Assembly: GCA_900544945.1 (NCBI GenBank)
Contig: UQXG01000001.1
Coordinates: 1 to 46,468, forward strand
From: an uncultured Eubacteriales bacterium
Lineage (GTDB): Bacteria > Bacillota > Clostridia > Oscillospirales > Oscillospiraceae
Direction: 5' to 3'
DNA: 46,468 nt
The first letter of the stretch is position 1. Every line of letters begins with the position of its first letter. Shown here one piece after another: positions 23,503 to 31,655 of the stretch. The notes under the pieces are model-generated. The model was not told where the DNA came from, searched no databases, and was given only the letters and a program-made list of their open reading frames with translations. Both the position numbers and the translations under genes were made by a program.

Positions 23503-24123
23503 TCCGCTATTTTCTTCCTCCGGGAAAATCCGATAGGCCTCCAGAGCGGAAATCTCATAGGCCGTCCGGTTTTCACTTCCGGTTTCCGTCACCTTGGTGT
23601 AACCCCGGCTTTGGAGCCGTCCCAGAATTTGCAGTACGTCCCGGGTATGGAACTGGGCGCATTCCTGGGCGGTTTTGCCCCAGAGAATGCAGGGCAGATA
23701 GTCTGCCCGGCGGAAGGGACGGGGGACAGCCAGCATCACGTCGCAGATTTCCCGCCCCAGGGGCGTGCGGCGGTAGATGGGCTCCCGGCACAGGGGTCCC
23801 TCCAGGGAAACCTCGTTGATGGGTGCGCCGTCCTCACAGACGATGTGACTGGCAAAGACGAAAATCAGCAGTCTGCGCCGACCGTTTTCCCGAAGATTGT
23901 GGGAGCGCACCTGGCCGGTGACGGTGAGCATTTCCCCGTCGGACAGATCGATTTCATTTAGAATCTCTTCCTGAGCAATCACCGGCAGAGTGTCCACCGT
24001 GCCGGACAGCCGGGGCACCTCCAGGGAAAACCGGAAAAACCGGCGGCCGTGGTTTTCGTGGGAAAATTGGGGAAGACAGCCCAGGCTTCCCCGAAGGACA
24101 ACATGGTTTGCAGTCAGTTCCAT
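23497..24123 (-). CDS. Single-stranded DNA-binding-like protein (two OB-like halves)
   Basis: The 208-residue protein resembles short SSB-like proteins of Clostridia. Residues 1-105 (NHVVLRGSLGCLPQFSHENHG start) and 106-200 (EVSLEGPLCREPIYRRTPLG start) look like two OB-fold units; the second has the SSB-type RRTPLGREICDVMLAV and LPCILWGKTAQ segments. There is no acidic DDDIPF-like tail of true SSB. It may bind single-stranded DNA in repair or replication, but this is inferred from family resemblance. GAGGTGG precedes the ATG. Confidence 0.65.
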   Translation of the reverse strand: MELTANHVVLRGSLGCLPQFSHENHGRRFFRFSLEVPRLSGTVDTLPVIAQEEILNEIDLSDGEMLTVTGQVRSHNLRENGRRRLLIFVFASHIVCEDGAPINEVSLEGPLCREPIYRRTPLGREICDVMLAVPRPFRRADYLPCILWGKTAQECAQFHTRDVLQILGRLQSRGYTKVTETGSENRTAYEISALEAYRIFPEEENSGL

Positions 24124-24167
24124 AGTACCACCTCAAGTACAGAGTATGGAACATCCTATGGCCTCCC

Positions 24168-24202
24168 GGAGAAAAAGAGAACCCGGCACCAGGGGTGCCG
24201 GG
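24168..24202 (-). terminator. Terminator of the rhomboid-like gene
   Basis: CCCGGCACC (24182-24190) pairs exactly with GGTGCCGGG (24194-24202), loop AGG, followed on the minus strand by a U-rich tract (24168-24180). Confidence 0.8.
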
Positions 24203-24208
24203 CGATGA

Positions 24209-25075
24209 TTACTGAATATGAACGTGGTTGTTGATATGATCCTGGCAGTAGCAGTAATAGCCCTTGCACTTGGAGCAGTACCGGAATTCCAGCTCCGGGT
24301 TCGACACATCCGTTCGGCCGCAGACCGTGCACTTGTGGGTGTAGGGGGCCTTGGGGGCGGCGTGGCTGGCTTCGTAGGAGCCGGCGTCGAACTGGATGAC
24401 CTTTGCCCTTCGTGTGGTCTGGGGCTTTTTCCGGAACAGCCGGGAAGCGTTGGCACGCCAGCTCATAGGGACAACGTTCAGCACGTCCTTCCCAAAGAAC
24501 AGGAAGTAGTTTGCAAGAGATACCACCGAGAACAGATTGTAGGGGAAGGGATAGGATACCAGGCCGATGACCACGAATACCAGATCGACAAGAGCGAAAA
24601 TCCAGGCCTTCACGGGAATGATGAAGAACAGCAGGAAATGGGCATCCGGGAACAGGGTGGCGTAGGCCAGGAACAGGCTCAGGTTCAGATAGACCACGTC
24701 TGCCTGACCGCCGAAGAGCAGACAGTAGATGTCCATCATCACCACGCCGGACAGATAATACAGGTTAAATCGAAGGGTGCCCCAGATGTTCTCCATGGCT
24801 CGTCCCAGGGAGTAGTAGCAGAACAGGGAGACGGCAGTCAGCAGCAGATTTCCGGCACTGTAGGTCAGCGGATAGGTGATAAGCCGCCAGACCTGACCCT
24901 GTAAAATGGCGCCCCGGTCGAAGCAGAGCAGGTAGTACAAAAAGGCGTTTCCGTACATCCGGCTCATGACGTACACCACGGCGGTGCCCAGGACGATGTA
25001 GAGCATCAGGTTGGGAATGCCCTTATTCCGGTTTTTATAGCAGTAAAGCTCAAACTTTCTGCGAAGGTTTTTCAT
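24209..25075 (-). CDS. Rhomboid-like membrane protein with C-terminal zinc ribbon
   Basis: The 288-residue protein has about six membrane helices in a rhomboid layout (GQVWRLITYPLTY loop). The catalytic GxSG is replaced; at the expected helix start one reads GGQADVVYLNLSLFLAYA, so it is probably not a serine protease. The C-terminal tail (about 235-288) has CxxC (CTVCGR), CSKC and CYC motifs, which would bind zinc. Start at 25075 is chosen because GGAGG precedes it; the upstream in-frame ATG does not. Function unknown; a membrane scaffold or client-binding role is possible. Confidence 0.75.
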   Translation of the reverse strand: MKNLRRKFELYCYKNRNKGIPNLMLYIVLGTAVVYVMSRMYGNAFLYYLLCFDRGAILQGQVWRLITYPLTYSAGNLLLTAVSLFCYYSLGRAMENIWGTLRFNLYYLSGVVMMDIYCLLFGGQADVVYLNLSLFLAYATLFPDAHFLLFFIIPVKAWIFALVDLVFVVIGLVSYPFPYNLFSVVSLANYFLFFGKDVLNVVPMSWRANASRLFRKKPQTTRRAKVIQFDAGSYEASHAAPKAPYTHKCTVCGRTDVSNPELEFRYCSKCKGYYCYCQDHINNHVHIQ

Positions 25076-25105
25076 GGCAGAGCCTCCAATAGTCATATTG
25101 AACCT

Positions 25106-25134
25106 ATTCTATCAGGAAAGCCGGAAAAAGTCTA
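25106..25134 (-). promoter_or_regulatory. Promoter of the rhomboid-like gene
   Basis: TAGACT (25134-25129), 17 bases, TAGAAT (25111-25106) with extended TGA. The match is moderate; it lies in the 59-base gap after tmcAL. Confidence 0.55.
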
Positions 25135-26295
25135 TCACGGATTTGTGAACTTTGACTGGAAGAATACCCGCTCCTTCCCGTTTCCTCCGGGAGCCCCTGG
25201 GGCATCCGTCTGAAATAGGGGATAGAGATTCTCCCACCGGCGTTCCAGGTCTTGGAAAGGATGGTCTATGGGCTGTCCGGCGTTGCGGAAAAAGCCCTCC
25301 TTTTTGACGCTTTTCAGGATTTCCCGACCCCGGTCATTAAAGGCCAGAATCCGGACATAGGGAATTTCCATTGCCATCTGCGCCTGAGAAATGCCGAGAA
25401 AGGCACACAGAATCATCCGGTCAATCCGGGTGCGGGTGTAGCGTTTGGACTTAACGGCGGCGGCCACGGCCTCCAGGCTGGCTTCCTGTAGGACGGCGTG
25501 CATGAGCTTTCGCCAAAGTCCCTCACTGCCGAAGGGCAAAGCTTCAAATTCCGCTTCCGTCATGGTTCGAAGCCGATAGAGCACCGCACGCTCACCGGAC
25601 AGCAGGGCGTGCTTGGGCGCGTTTTCAAAGCACCGGGCGGCTTCCTGGGGAAGGTAGGGGGCAATGTTTGTCCCTTGTTCCAGACAAAGGCGCAGGGAAG
25701 AAGCGGAAGGATTTTCGGCATCCGGGGTCTGGGCGTGGTAGCTGCCCTCCCGCCGGATAGGCAGGGGGCGCATGGGAGAATGCTGGGCGAGGATAGCCTT
25801 GCAATATTCCACCGCCAGAATGTTGTTGGGACTTTCCAGCAGGGAACCGGACAGACCCATGGCCTCCAGCGCACCCTGACGGGCGGCGGGGAAGGACTTG
25901 CCGGTTGCCAGCTGCTCCCGGAGTCGGGGAGGGAAGTCCTCGCGCAGAAGTGCCTGGGCGGCGGCAAGCAGTTCTTCGGAGTCCGGGGTTTCCGCCCCAA
26001 AGCACAGTCCGTCACACAGCCGGGAGAGAATGGACACGCCGCCGGCGGCAAATCCCTCCGCCGAGGAAAGGGCTGAAGGCACGGGCAGCTCCACCACCAG
26101 GTCGGCTCCGCAGCGGACGGCGGCCTCCGCCCGGCGCATTTTATCGAAAATCGCCGGATGTCCCCGCTGGACGAAATTGCCGCTCATGGCGCACACCACA
26201 CCGGTATCCGCACCGAAATCCTCCCGAATGCGGACAATTTGCTTCCGATGTCCCAGGTGAAAGGGGTTATATTCACAGATAATTCCCACATTCAT
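25135..26295 (-). CDS. tmcAL: tRNA(Met) cytidine acetate ligase (YlbM family)
   Basis: The 386-residue protein begins MNVGIICEYNPFHLGH, the nucleotidyltransferase HxGH signature (His13, His16), and continues with FVQRGHPAIFDK and SPNNILAVEY, as in the YlbM/TmcAL family. These enzymes use acetate and ATP to make N4-acetylcytidine at the wobble position of elongator tRNA-Met. AAGGAGG precedes the start. It is divergent from ackA, and both share acetate as a substrate. The exact target here is inferred. Confidence 0.85.
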   Translation of the reverse strand: MNVGIICEYNPFHLGHRKQIVRIREDFGADTGVVCAMSGNFVQRGHPAIFDKMRRAEAAVRCGADLVVELPVPSALSSAEGFAAGGVSILSRLCDGLCFGAETPDSEELLAAAQALLREDFPPRLREQLATGKSFPAARQGALEAMGLSGSLLESPNNILAVEYCKAILAQHSPMRPLPIRREGSYHAQTPDAENPSASSLRLCLEQGTNIAPYLPQEAARCFENAPKHALLSGERAVLYRLRTMTEAEFEALPFGSEGLWRKLMHAVLQEASLEAVAAAVKSKRYTRTRIDRMILCAFLGISQAQMAMEIPYVRILAFNDRGREILKSVKKEGFFRNAGQPIDHPFQDLERRWENLYPLFQTDAPGAPGGNGKERVFFQSKFTNP

Positions 26296-26335
26296 GGAAA
26301 TTTTTCCTCCTTCGCGAAATTTTTCCGTTTAGGGC

Positions 26336-26364
26336 TTGAGAAATTCGGAAAAATGCAATATAAT
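26336..26364 (+). promoter_or_regulatory. Promoter of ackA
   Basis: TTGAGA (26336-26341), 17 bases, TATAAT (26359-26364). The predicted start is near 26371, leaving a leader of about 64 bases before ackA. Confidence 0.8.
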
Positions 26365-26434
26365 ACTGGTAGCTATGGCTATCATATCATAAAGTCCCCA
26401 ACAAGGAAACAAAAAATTTAGGAGGCAGATTCCC

Positions 26435-27628
26435 ATGAACATTCTGATTATCAATGCCGGTTCCTCCAGCCTGAAGTATCAGCTGATGGATCCCGATACC
26501 GGTGTGGTGTCCGCAAAGGGTCTGTGCGAGCGTATTTACATCGACGGCCGTCTGACCCACAAGACCGGCGACAAGAAGGTCACCAAGGACATCCCCATGC
26601 CCACCCATTCCGAAGCCATCGCCGCGGTTCTGGACATTCTGGTTGACCCTGAGTACGGCGTCATCAAGTCCGTGGACGAGATTGATGCCGTGGGCCACCG
26701 TGTGCTCCATGGCGGTATGGAGTTCTCCGACTCCTGCATTATTGATGACCAGGTTATCAAGGCCATCGAGAAGTGCATTCCCCTGGGCCCCCTGCACAAC
26801 CCCGCCAACCTGATGGGCATCCGTGCCTGCCAGGCGGTCATGCCCAAGACTCCCCAGGTTGCCGTGTTCGACACCGCTTTCCACATGACCATGCCCCCCA
26901 AGGCTTATCGGTACGCCATTCCCAAGGAGTACTATGAGAATGACGACATCCGCCGCTACGGCTTCCATGGCACCTCCCACAAGTATGTGGCCAAGCGTAC
27001 CGCGGAGCTCATCGGTAAGAAGAACTTCAAGATGGTCAACTGCCACCTGGGCAACGGTTCTTCTCTGTCCGCCATCAAGGACGGCAAGTGCATGGATACC
27101 TCTATGGGTCTGAGCCCTCTGGCCGGTGTCCCCATGGGCACCCGTTCCGGCGACATCGATGCCTGCGTGGTGCAGTTCATCTGCAATAAGTACAACATGA
27201 GCGTGGACGACTGCCTGACCATGCTGAACAAGAAGTCCGGTATGCTGGCTCTGTCCGGCGTGTCCTCCGACTTCCGTGACCTGGGCGACGGCGCCGCTAA
27301 GGGCAACGAGGACTGCGTCCTGGCTCTGGACAAGTTCGCTTACGAGGTTGCCAAGTATGTGGGTGCTTACGCTGCCGCACTGAACGGCATTGACGTGCTG
27401 ACTTTCACCGCCGGTGTGGGTGAGAACGACTGCGATGTCCGGGCGATGGTCTGCGACTACCTGGGCTTCATGGGTGTGAAGCTGGATCCCGAGCTGAACA
27501 AGACCCGTGGCAAGGAGATGGTCATCTCTACTCCCGACTCCAAGGTTCAGGTCTGGGTGGTTCCCACCAACGAAGAGCTGATGATCGCTCAGGATACCGC
27601 CGAGCTGGTCAAGGCTGCTGCCAAGTAA
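26435..27628 (+). CDS. ackA: Acetate kinase
   Basis: The 397-residue cytosolic enzyme converts acetyl phosphate and ADP to acetate and ATP. The N-terminal LIINAGSSSLKYQLM, GHRVLHGG, FDTAFHMTMP, YGFHGTSHKYV, NCHLGNGSS and FTAGVGEND segments all match the family. Length is normal. AGGAGG precedes the ATG. Codon bias is strong, as expected for a central energy enzyme of a fermentative organism. No phosphotransacetylase gene is in the window. Confidence 0.97.
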   Translation: MNILIINAGSSSLKYQLMDPDTGVVSAKGLCERIYIDGRLTHKTGDKKVTKDIPMPTHSEAIAAVLDILVDPEYGVIKSVDEIDAVGHRVLHGGMEFSDSCIIDDQVIKAIEKCIPLGPLHNPANLMGIRACQAVMPKTPQVAVFDTAFHMTMPPKAYRYAIPKEYYENDDIRRYGFHGTSHKYVAKRTAELIGKKNFKMVNCHLGNGSSLSAIKDGKCMDTSMGLSPLAGVPMGTRSGDIDACVVQFICNKYNMSVDDCLTMLNKKSGMLALSGVSSDFRDLGDGAAKGNEDCVLALDKFAYEVAKYVGAYAAALNGIDVLTFTAGVGENDCDVRAMVCDYLGFMGVKLDPELNKTRGKEMVISTPDSKVQVWVVPTNEELMIAQDTAELVKAAAK

Positions 27629-27646
27629 CTTTACGTTTATTCAGGA

Positions 27647-27675
27647 AAGCCGCCGCGGAAACCGCGGCGGCTTTT
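27647..27675 (+). terminator. Terminator of ackA
   Basis: AAGCCGCCGCGG (27647-27658) pairs with CCGCGGCGGCTT (27662-27673) across three A residues and runs into TTTT. The AAGGAGG of pepT follows about 10 bases later, so pepT may depend on read-through. Confidence 0.85.
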
Positions 27676-27696
27676 GCATCAAAAGGAGGAATCCCA

Positions 27697-28904
27697 ATGG
27701 AACCGGTCGTAGAGCGTTTTTTGCGCTATGTTTCCTTTGACACCCAGTCCGACGAACATTCCGACAGCTGCCCCTCCACAGACAAGCAGAAGCTGTTGGG
27801 AGCCGCGCTGGTGACGGAAATGCGGGAAATGGGAATCGGCGATGCCCGGATGGACGAGCAGGGCTATGTCTACGGCAGCATTCCCGGCGACCCGGACTTG
27901 CCCGCCATCGGGCTTATTGCCCACATGGACACCTCACCGGATGCCAGCGGCGCTAATATCCGGCCCCGGATTATGGAGTACACCGGCGAGGATCTGTGCC
28001 TGAACGCCGAAAAAGGAATCTACCTTCGGGAAAGTGACTATCCGGCTCTTCGGAATCATGTGGGCAAGCACCTGATCGTCACCGACGGCACCACCCTGCT
28101 GGGGGCGGACGACAAGGCGGGCATTGCCGAAATCCTCACTGCGGCGGAAGAAATTCTTTGCCGTGGCGAACGGCACGCAACCGTGAAAATCGCGTTACCC
28201 CGGACGAGGAAATCGGCCGCGGCGCAGACGGCTTTGACGTGGCCGGGTTTGGCGCGGATTACGCCTATACCGCAGACGGCGGTCCGGTGGGGGAGATCGA
28301 GTACGAGAATTTCAACGCTGCCAGTGCCGAGGTGACTTTCACCGGACGGAACATCCATCCGGGCTCGGCGAAAAACGCCATGGTGAATTCTCAGTATCTG
28401 GCCATGGAGTTCCAAAGCCTGCTGCCCGTCCATCAGCGGCCTGAAGCCACAGAAGGATATGAGGGATTCTTCCATCTGACGGAAATGTCCGGCACCGTGG
28501 AGGAAAGTCACCTTCACTATATCATCCGGGATCATGACTGGGCGAAATTCACCGAAAAGAAGGCAATGATGGAGGCCGCTGCGGACTTCCTGAGTGCCAA
28601 ATACGGCAAGGGTACGGTTCAGCTGACCATCCGGGACAGCTATTATAACATGCGTAGCCGGATTGAGCCGGTGATGTTCATTGTGGAGCGGGCGAAGAAC
28701 GCCATGGCGGCGGTGGGGATGATTCCCAGAGAGGTTCCCATTCGGGGCGGCACCGATGGGGCGCGGCTTAGCTTTCTGGGTCTGCCTTGCCCCAACCTGT
28801 GCACCGGTGGGGAAAACTATCACGGTCGGTTTGAGTATATTCCGGTGGAGGATATGACACTTTGTGTGAAAATGCTGGTGAAAATCCTTACAAACTTTGA
28901 ATAA
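27697..28904 (+). pseudogene. pepT: Peptidase T, disrupted by a one-base frameshift
   Basis: Two overlapping reading frames together give one peptidase T of about 402 residues. Frame one supplies HMDTSPD and GADDKAGIAE (metal ligands) up to ATVKIA. Frame two resumes at TPDEEIGRGADG and continues through HPGSAKNAMVN and RGGTDGARLSFLGLP to the end. The break lies at about 28195, where GCGTTACC would read GCGTTTACC with one more T, restoring KIAFTPDEEIG. The enzyme normally removes the N-terminal residue of tripeptides. The gap may be a real mutation or a sequencing error at a short T run. An AAGGAGG precedes the ATG. Confidence 0.85.
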
Positions 28905-28908
28905 ACGC

Positions 28909-28943
28909 AAAAAACCGGAGCGGCTATGCCACTCCGGTTTTTT
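28909..28943. terminator. Bidirectional terminator between pepT and the small acidic gene
   Basis: ACCGGAG (28914-28920) and GGC pair with GCC and CTCCGGT (28932-28938). Six A residues precede the stem and six T residues follow, so both strands show the terminator pattern. Confidence 0.85.
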
Positions 28944-28950
28944 CGGTTGT

Positions 28951-29262
28951 TCATTCGGCGAAATCTGCCTCTTCGGCCACAGGCTCGTGGGGAGCGGGAG
29001 CCTCGGCGGCGGGCTTGTCCTCAGCAGGAGCCTCAGCAGCGGGAGCTTCCACAGGAACCTCCACGGCGGCAGGCTCTTCGGCGGTCTCCTCAGGAGCCGC
29101 GGTGTCCGGCTCTTCCTCACAGGCAGGGCACTTGGGCAGGGAAGCCAGAACCCGCTTGGCCCAGGCGGTAATCTGCTCACCGTAGGTGGCAACAACATAG
29201 ACGGCACCGGCTACGGCAGCCAGGGCAGCCAGAATCTTAACGATGGTATTCAGCGTTTTCAT
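28951..29262 (-). CDS. Small membrane-anchored acidic, Pro/Ala/Glu-rich protein
   Basis: The 103-residue product has one N-terminal helix (about residues 8-26), a short segment with C-x-x-C (KCPACEE) and a low-complexity acidic tail of Ala, Pro and Glu. GGAGG at nine bases supports the ATG at 29262. Function unknown. The disordered tail would face one side of the membrane. It has its own promoter and terminator, so it is a single-gene unit. Confidence 0.7.
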   Translation of the reverse strand: MKTLNTIVKILAALAAVAGAVYVVATYGEQITAWAKRVLASLPKCPACEEEPDTAAPEETAEEPAAVEVPVEAPAAEAPAEDKPAAEAPAPHEPVAEEADFAE

Positions 29263-29294
29263 ATGGCACAACCTCCATAATGTAATCTCCCTAT

Positions 29295-29323
29295 ATTATA
29301 ACCGGCATAGGGGGAAAAAGCAA
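29295..29323 (-). promoter_or_regulatory. Promoter of the small acidic gene
   Basis: TTGCTT (29323-29318), 17 bases, TATAAT (29300-29295). The leader is about 27 bases. Confidence 0.75.
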
Positions 29324-29367
29324 GAAAGAAAATAGAACAATTTGTAAATTAACGGGCACGGTCTGCC

Positions 29368-30165
29368 TTAAACATAACCGTACATGCCCCGGACGCTGAC
29401 TTCCCCGGAGTTGACGGCTTCGGTGTGCCCGTCCGGGAAGCGGACGACCAGAGCACCGTCTTCATCGATGTCCTGGGCAAGGCCATGCCGAACCTCCTCA
29501 CCCCGCACCAGAGAAACCTCTTGCCCCAGGGTGATGCAGTCACGTCGGTACCGGGTCATGATCTGAGCCTTGCGGGGCAGAAGATCGGCGCTCATCCGGT
29601 GGAGGGCTTCCAGCTCGGCAGCTGCCAGACGGGCCCGGTCAACGGGAGCGCCGGTGACCATGGCAAGAGAACCGGCAACTGTGCGAATTTCTTCCGGAAA
29701 ATCGGCTTCCCGCTGACAGCAGTTGATGCCGATGCCGATAATGGCGTAGTCCACATTCCCATTTTTATCCAGCCGAAGCTCCGTTAGGATGCCCCCCAGC
29801 TTCCGCCGGTCGGAAACCAGATCGTTTGTCCACTTGATGCCCGGGCGGAACCCGGCGGCTTTTTCGATGGCATCACACATGGCAACGCCCACGGCGCAGG
29901 TCAGGTGCATAAGATCGGCAGGAGGGCACTCCGGGCGCAGGAGCATACTCAGGTAAATGCCCACCCCCGGTGGTGACAGGAAGCTCCGTCCCCGGCGGCC
30001 GTGGCCTCCGGTCTGGTGGTCGGTAATCACCGCCGTACCGTGGGGGGCACCCTGGGCGGCCAGAATTTTCAGCTGGTCGTTGGTGGAGTCCACCTCCGGC
30101 AGATAGTGAACCCGATCCCGCCAAGGGTATTCGGGGGAGAGCGCGTTCAAAATTCCTTGTTCCAT
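29368..30165 (-). CDS. birA: Biotin--protein ligase (short form)
   Basis: The 265-residue enzyme activates biotin with ATP and attaches it to biotin carboxyl carrier proteins. GGHGRRGRSF (53-62) and KWTNDL (111-116) are the biotinyl-AMP and biotin sites; the usual KWPND proline is Thr. There is no N-terminal helix-turn-helix, so it should not be a repressor. It starts two bases after the stop of the upstream membrane protein gene, suggesting co-transcription; the ribosome site is weak (AAGGA). Confidence 0.9.
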   Translation of the reverse strand: MEQGILNALSPEYPWRDRVHYLPEVDSTNDQLKILAAQGAPHGTAVITDHQTGGHGRRGRSFLSPPGVGIYLSMLLRPECPPADLMHLTCAVGVAMCDAIEKAAGFRPGIKWTNDLVSDRRKLGGILTELRLDKNGNVDYAIIGIGINCCQREADFPEEIRTVAGSLAMVTGAPVDRARLAAAELEALHRMSADLLPRKAQIMTRYRRDCITLGQEVSLVRGEEVRHGLAQDIDEDGALVVRFPDGHTEAVNSGEVSVRGMYGYV

Positions 30166-30166
30166 A

Positions 30167-31582
30167 TCAGTCGATGTCCTTCAGAACTTCCTCCGGCGGG
30201 CGATCCAGAATTTCCGGGTGAGCCAGAATCCGCTTGTAGTGCTTGAAGAAGGCGGCATAGTAATAGCCGTCCACAATCCGCTCGTCCAGGGTAAACTTCA
30301 CATCCACATATTTGCGCTGTACTACGCTGCCGTCCTCGGTGATTTCGTAGGCTCGCCGCTTCATGCCGAAGGCACCGAATACCGGCAGGTTGCCGAAGTC
30401 ATACAGGTGGTGGTAAACGGGCGGAATGCCAAGACTGCCCATGGAGGTGAAGAACAGGCTTCCGTGGAAGGGGCTGACCTCCAGCAGAAAGCCGGGGAGC
30501 AGGCCAAAGTAATCCAGGGTTTTCAGAAGCCATACCGCGAATTTCAGAAACACTCCGGGAATCAGGGTCAGTGCTCCGGCGGTGGCATCGAAGTCGCTGT
30601 CCAGAGAGGACGTGTTTTTTACACTGTCAACGGCTGCCTGGTACTTGTTGTAAACGTCCTGGGCGGTATCCGTGGGCTTCAGGTGCACTTTAATCACCGT
30701 GTCCGGGGAATCCGCCCGCATTTCCTTTTTAATGGTCATGCAGTACTGAATGTCATCTCCCCGGGAGTAGACCTTCTGGCCGGAAATGAACCGGTTCAGC
30801 CCGGGAAACCGGCACAGAGAGCGAACGTAGCAGGCCAGCAGCACATGGGTAATGCCGAAGCTGGTCAGGCCTTCCCGCCGCTTCTGACGGATGTAGCGGT
30901 CAATCTGGCTGATTTCAATGGAATCGGAGAACAGATTGTCCGAGGTGTTCCGGGTGACCATGATGTAGGGGGAAACCTGAGCCATGGCAGGCAGGGTGCG
31001 GATTCTTCTTCCATCGGGTCGATCGCCCCAGGTGGGGTGATATTCCTCGGCAGGATGAACCCGGACGGCAAGACATGTGAGAATTACGCCGGTCAGTGCC
31101 AGAAAATCCGCGGCGCAGTCCTTGTAGGCTTCCAGATCACCGGACAGAATCCCTCTGCGGTAGAAGTACAGCAGAATACCCATGGGAACGCAGACCATCG
31201 GCAGCAGGAAGAACAGCCCCCGGTGTCCGGCGGTGATGTCCGTGTAGCTCACGGCAAAGAAAATCAGCGCCACCCAGAACAGCCAGGTCATCATTCTGCC
31301 GCTGACATTGCCGGAGATCCAAAGCCCGGCGTAGAGGCACATCATCCAGACGGGAATGGCGGTTTTGTAGAACTGGTTTTCACCGTTCAGAAGAGCGATG
31401 AGCGCAAACAGCGTGGTAGCCCCGATTGGCAGAACGATTTGACACCACACGAAGCTGCCATCCCCGGGTCCTTTCAAACCGGAGAAAGCAATGCGGGTCA
31501 CTGCCGAGGCTGCCATGCACAGCGTCATCAGCCAGATCAGCACGTTTTTACGGCTGACATACAAGTGCAGATTCTTTTTCAT
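30167..31582 (-). CDS. Membrane protein with degenerate E2/CAT-like acyltransferase domain
   Basis: The 471-residue protein has about six N-terminal helices (14-172) and a cytosolic domain (about 195-465) resembling the catalytic domain of 2-oxoacid dehydrogenase E2 and chloramphenicol acetyltransferases. The end motif that is usually DHRxxDG reads DERIVDG, so the catalytic His is replaced by Glu while Asp-Gly remain. It is probably not a standard acyltransferase. The start at 31582 has no Shine-Dalgarno, but a promoter (-10 at 31596-31591) would start the transcript about one base before the ATG, so it may be leaderless. It is followed at two bases by birA. Confidence 0.6.
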   Translation of the reverse strand: MKKNLHLYVSRKNVLIWLMTLCMAASAVTRIAFSGLKGPGDGSFVWCQIVLPIGATTLFALIALLNGENQFYKTAIPVWMMCLYAGLWISGNVSGRMMTWLFWVALIFFAVSYTDITAGHRGLFFLLPMVCVPMGILLYFYRRGILSGDLEAYKDCAADFLALTGVILTCLAVRVHPAEEYHPTWGDRPDGRRIRTLPAMAQVSPYIMVTRNTSDNLFSDSIEISQIDRYIRQKRREGLTSFGITHVLLACYVRSLCRFPGLNRFISGQKVYSRGDDIQYCMTIKKEMRADSPDTVIKVHLKPTDTAQDVYNKYQAAVDSVKNTSSLDSDFDATAGALTLIPGVFLKFAVWLLKTLDYFGLLPGFLLEVSPFHGSLFFTSMGSLGIPPVYHHLYDFGNLPVFGAFGMKRRAYEITEDGSVVQRKYVDVKFTLDERIVDGYYYAAFFKHYKRILAHPEILDRPPEEVLKDID

Positions 31583-31590
31583 ACACACAT

Positions 31591-31619
31591 AATATATCAA
31601 AAAACGGGAAGAATTGCAA
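31591..31619 (-). promoter_or_regulatory. Promoter placing transcription start at an ATG
   Basis: TTGCAA (31619-31614), 17 bases, TATATT (31596-31591). The expected start at 31584-31583 is one or two bases before the ATG at 31582. Confidence 0.65.
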
Positions 31620-31620
31620 T

Positions 31621-31649
31621 AAAAAAAGCAGGGCGTGCCCTGCTTTTTT
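31621..31649 (-). terminator. Terminator with long A and T tracts
   Basis: GCAGGGC (31628-31634) pairs with GCCCTGC (31637-31643); seven A residues precede it and six T residues follow. It is symmetric, so it can stop both strands. Read on the minus strand it lies just downstream of the methyltransferase stop codon. Confidence 0.85.
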
Positions 31650-31655
31650 GAAGGC

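Noticed and set aside
30218..31651. Plus-strand frame of about 477 codons
   Set aside because: It is antisense to the membrane E2-like gene and lacks any recognisable motif.
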